A stretch of DNA of 64,000 nt from Cyrtodaria siliqua. Lineage: Eukaryota > Mollusca > Bivalvia > Adapedonta > Hiatellidae. The notes beneath the pieces are model-generated. The model did not search any database, had not been told where the DNA came from, and was given only the letters and a program-made list of their open reading frames with translations. A program made the translations under genes and the position numbers. The stretch lies in assembly GCA_037043455.1 (NCBI GenBank), contig JAWPHD010004467.1, positions 62,001 through 126,000 of the forward strand, in the 5' to 3' direction. How positions within the stretch are numbered: position 1 is the stretch's first letter; each line of letters opens with the position of its first letter. This document shows positions 38,401-41,400 of the stretch, piece by piece.

Positions 38401-41400
38401 ATGGTGTTATTCAATTTTGTATCGGTTGATGAAGCCCTTCTAATACAGCTTGTGTATGAAGTCAAAATATCAAAACATAGAAGCAGATTTTCATTAGCTG
38501 TGTTTAGGTTTTCTTTTGGTTCTAAAACACTGAAATATAAACATGGTTTTGTATTTAGTACAGCTAACTTGTTAATGTGTTGTTTTCTTCTTCATAAAAG
38601 TAAGATACTGTTCAATATAGCAATGCTATGGGAAGGAAACTCTTTACTCTGACCTCAAATTATATACCTGAGCTAATCGGTCATGTAGCATGTTAGCAGT
38701 AAATAAACAAGCTTTCCATTTGCAATGCACGTAACAGTAAATAAGACAGAAAGGCAGCGTTTTATTCTTCTTAGCAGCATCACAGTTTGTATAAATCTTT
38801 AACATAACGGTATGCTACCTTGTAACAGCAACACAGTTTGTATACATCTTTAACATAACTGTATGCTACCTTGTACATGTATAGTTAGTATATTAACCCT
38901 TAACCCGCTAAGCACGACTGTAATAGCCGTTGCGTCCATTGTAAACCAAGATCAGCCTGCGAGTAACTCGCAGGCTGATCAGGGTTTACAATGTCCGGCT
39001 ACTGATCAGTCATTTTCCTCGAAACACCCCTTTGTCACATAAATGGAACGGTCTTAATTCAAAGAAAGAACAGTCCATTACATATATATAGCGGGTTAAA
39101 CAACAAACAAGAAGTAAACGTGTACTTACAGGTAACGGGGGAGGTGGTGGTCTTTGCCGAATATCTCCTTCTGTTAAATGTACGTTCTGAAGAGAGACAC
39201 CTAGAAGTGAAAGATAAAATTATATTAATTATGTAGTACCAACATCATCCTAATCGAAAATAGTTGAATTTACATTATTGAAACACATCTGGTTAGAAGA
39301 AGAAGAAAAGAAGAACGTTTGTTATCTGAGTCCTATGTCTATCTGAGTCGAGGCCATCTCAAATAAACCTTACAAAGTATACATATTATAACAGCCGCAG
39401 GGTTTGTTGGTTTTTTTACCGCGCTGGTTTTTGGCAAACACAGCAAGTAATTCTGAATAAGCTAGGGCGCTTTCGCCTCTATCATATGAAAATATACATC
39501 AAATGATTGTAAAATTATATTGTATTTATCGGCGACACTTAAATTTTTCGGAGAAATTTGACGCGAAGTTGACGCTTTCCCATGGGACAATATATTCGCA
39601 TGAGAATGATTTGGGCAGTATTCCAATGGGAAAAATAAAAAGTATTTATCATTCAATAAAATGTCAAAATAGTATGCGGCTTTCATATTGATGGTATATG
39701 ACAAAGTTTTACATCGATACGAGCACTTTGATACCATCTATGGGATAACTTTCCCAATATTATAATTTGGAAAAAAGCCCAAGGGAAAATGTTTTTTCTT
39801 AATAGCATAAGCGGCATTTAAAAGCCTGGAAACATCTTCCATCGCAGTGTTGACCAGTAAATATGCCCTTATGTTTATAATTGAATGAAATAAAAACTTC
39901 CCCCAAAAGGAAATGGGAAAATTCTCCAAATTGTTATTGGGAAAATGTTCCCAAATGTTTTTGAGAAAATTCTCCCAAATTGTTTTGGAAATTCTCCAAT
40001 GTTTTTACTGGGAAATTCTCTAAAAAAATGAGGAAATGCAAAAACAACAACAATCCCCTCCCAAATCTGAAAGAATATAAAAAATGCCAAATAAGTATTA
40101 GTCAAAATATCAAGCAAATTAAACAACAACAACAAAAAATCTATTCTGCCAGTTTGTTTGAATCTGAGTATCTCAGATTGAGGATAATGCGTTACTTTGT
40201 GACTGGTCCCTAACATAGTAATGTGACTTGTGCATAGCATGATAGTTATTGATACTGCACCGTTTTCACATGGGAACCCTATTTTCCCACATTGTTTAGG
40301 AAAAATATTTCATTCGTTTTCATTCTTTACAGTATAAGGCGTTTTCAGGACAAGGTCAAATGGCCTTTACCTTTGACTTACTAGCCCCAACATGAACATA
40401 AGTCATTGTTTTAACATGGGTACTATTTCCGTAATGTTCCATGATTGTATGTCTAACAGTGACAAATTACAGCATAAGGAGTGTTTTTCAGAACTGGGTC
40501 ATTGTCAGGTTAATGTGATCTGGCTTGATCCCAAAAGGGGGAGGGGGGTGGGGGGGGGGGGACGATATCAGAAAAAAAGTAATATTTTTACTAATTATAA
40601 AACTGCTTACCTCTATTTTCTAGTGGATCATGTGACATCGGAATTTGTATTGTTTCTGTTGTAAACATGACATTCTGAAAAATAAATAAAATTGTAAAAA
40701 ATAGAAAAACATGGACGATATGCTTACCAGCATTCAACCGTGTATTATTAATTATAGGGATTTGGTAATCAACGTGACTCCTTACCCAAGTGCAGTATGA
40801 GATAGCCTTGTATACGGCTGCAGAATATCGAAAGTAATAACTTCATACGATTGAAACAAATATATTTCTTTATCTCTAAAGAGGAAGGATGCAATGATAT
40901 TGCTATATCTATTAGCTGGTATATAAAACTTTAACTAGCATTGTTTCATATAAGATCATTTATATAACATTTCTAGTTTTAACTTAGCTATAACATCTGA
41001 GAGACTGAATACATGAGTAACTGGACAATTGTTTTACTTCATCCAAAGTAAACATAAAATATTATAATATACATTAGTTGACGTCATTATCCTTCGACAT
41101 CGAACAAATGCTCTAGCAATGTGATAAACATTAGTTGACGTAACGTAATTATCCTTCTACCGAACACATACCCTAGTAATGTGATATGCATTAGTTGACG
41201 TCATTATCCTTCTACCGACAAATGCCCTAGCAATGTGATAAACATTAGACGACGTAACGCCATTATCCTACCGAACACATACCCTAGTAATGTGATATGC
41301 ATTAGTTGACGTCATTATCCTTCTACCGAACAAATACCCTAGCATTGTGATAAACATTAGTTGACGTAACGTCATTAACCTTCTTCCGAACAAATGCCGT

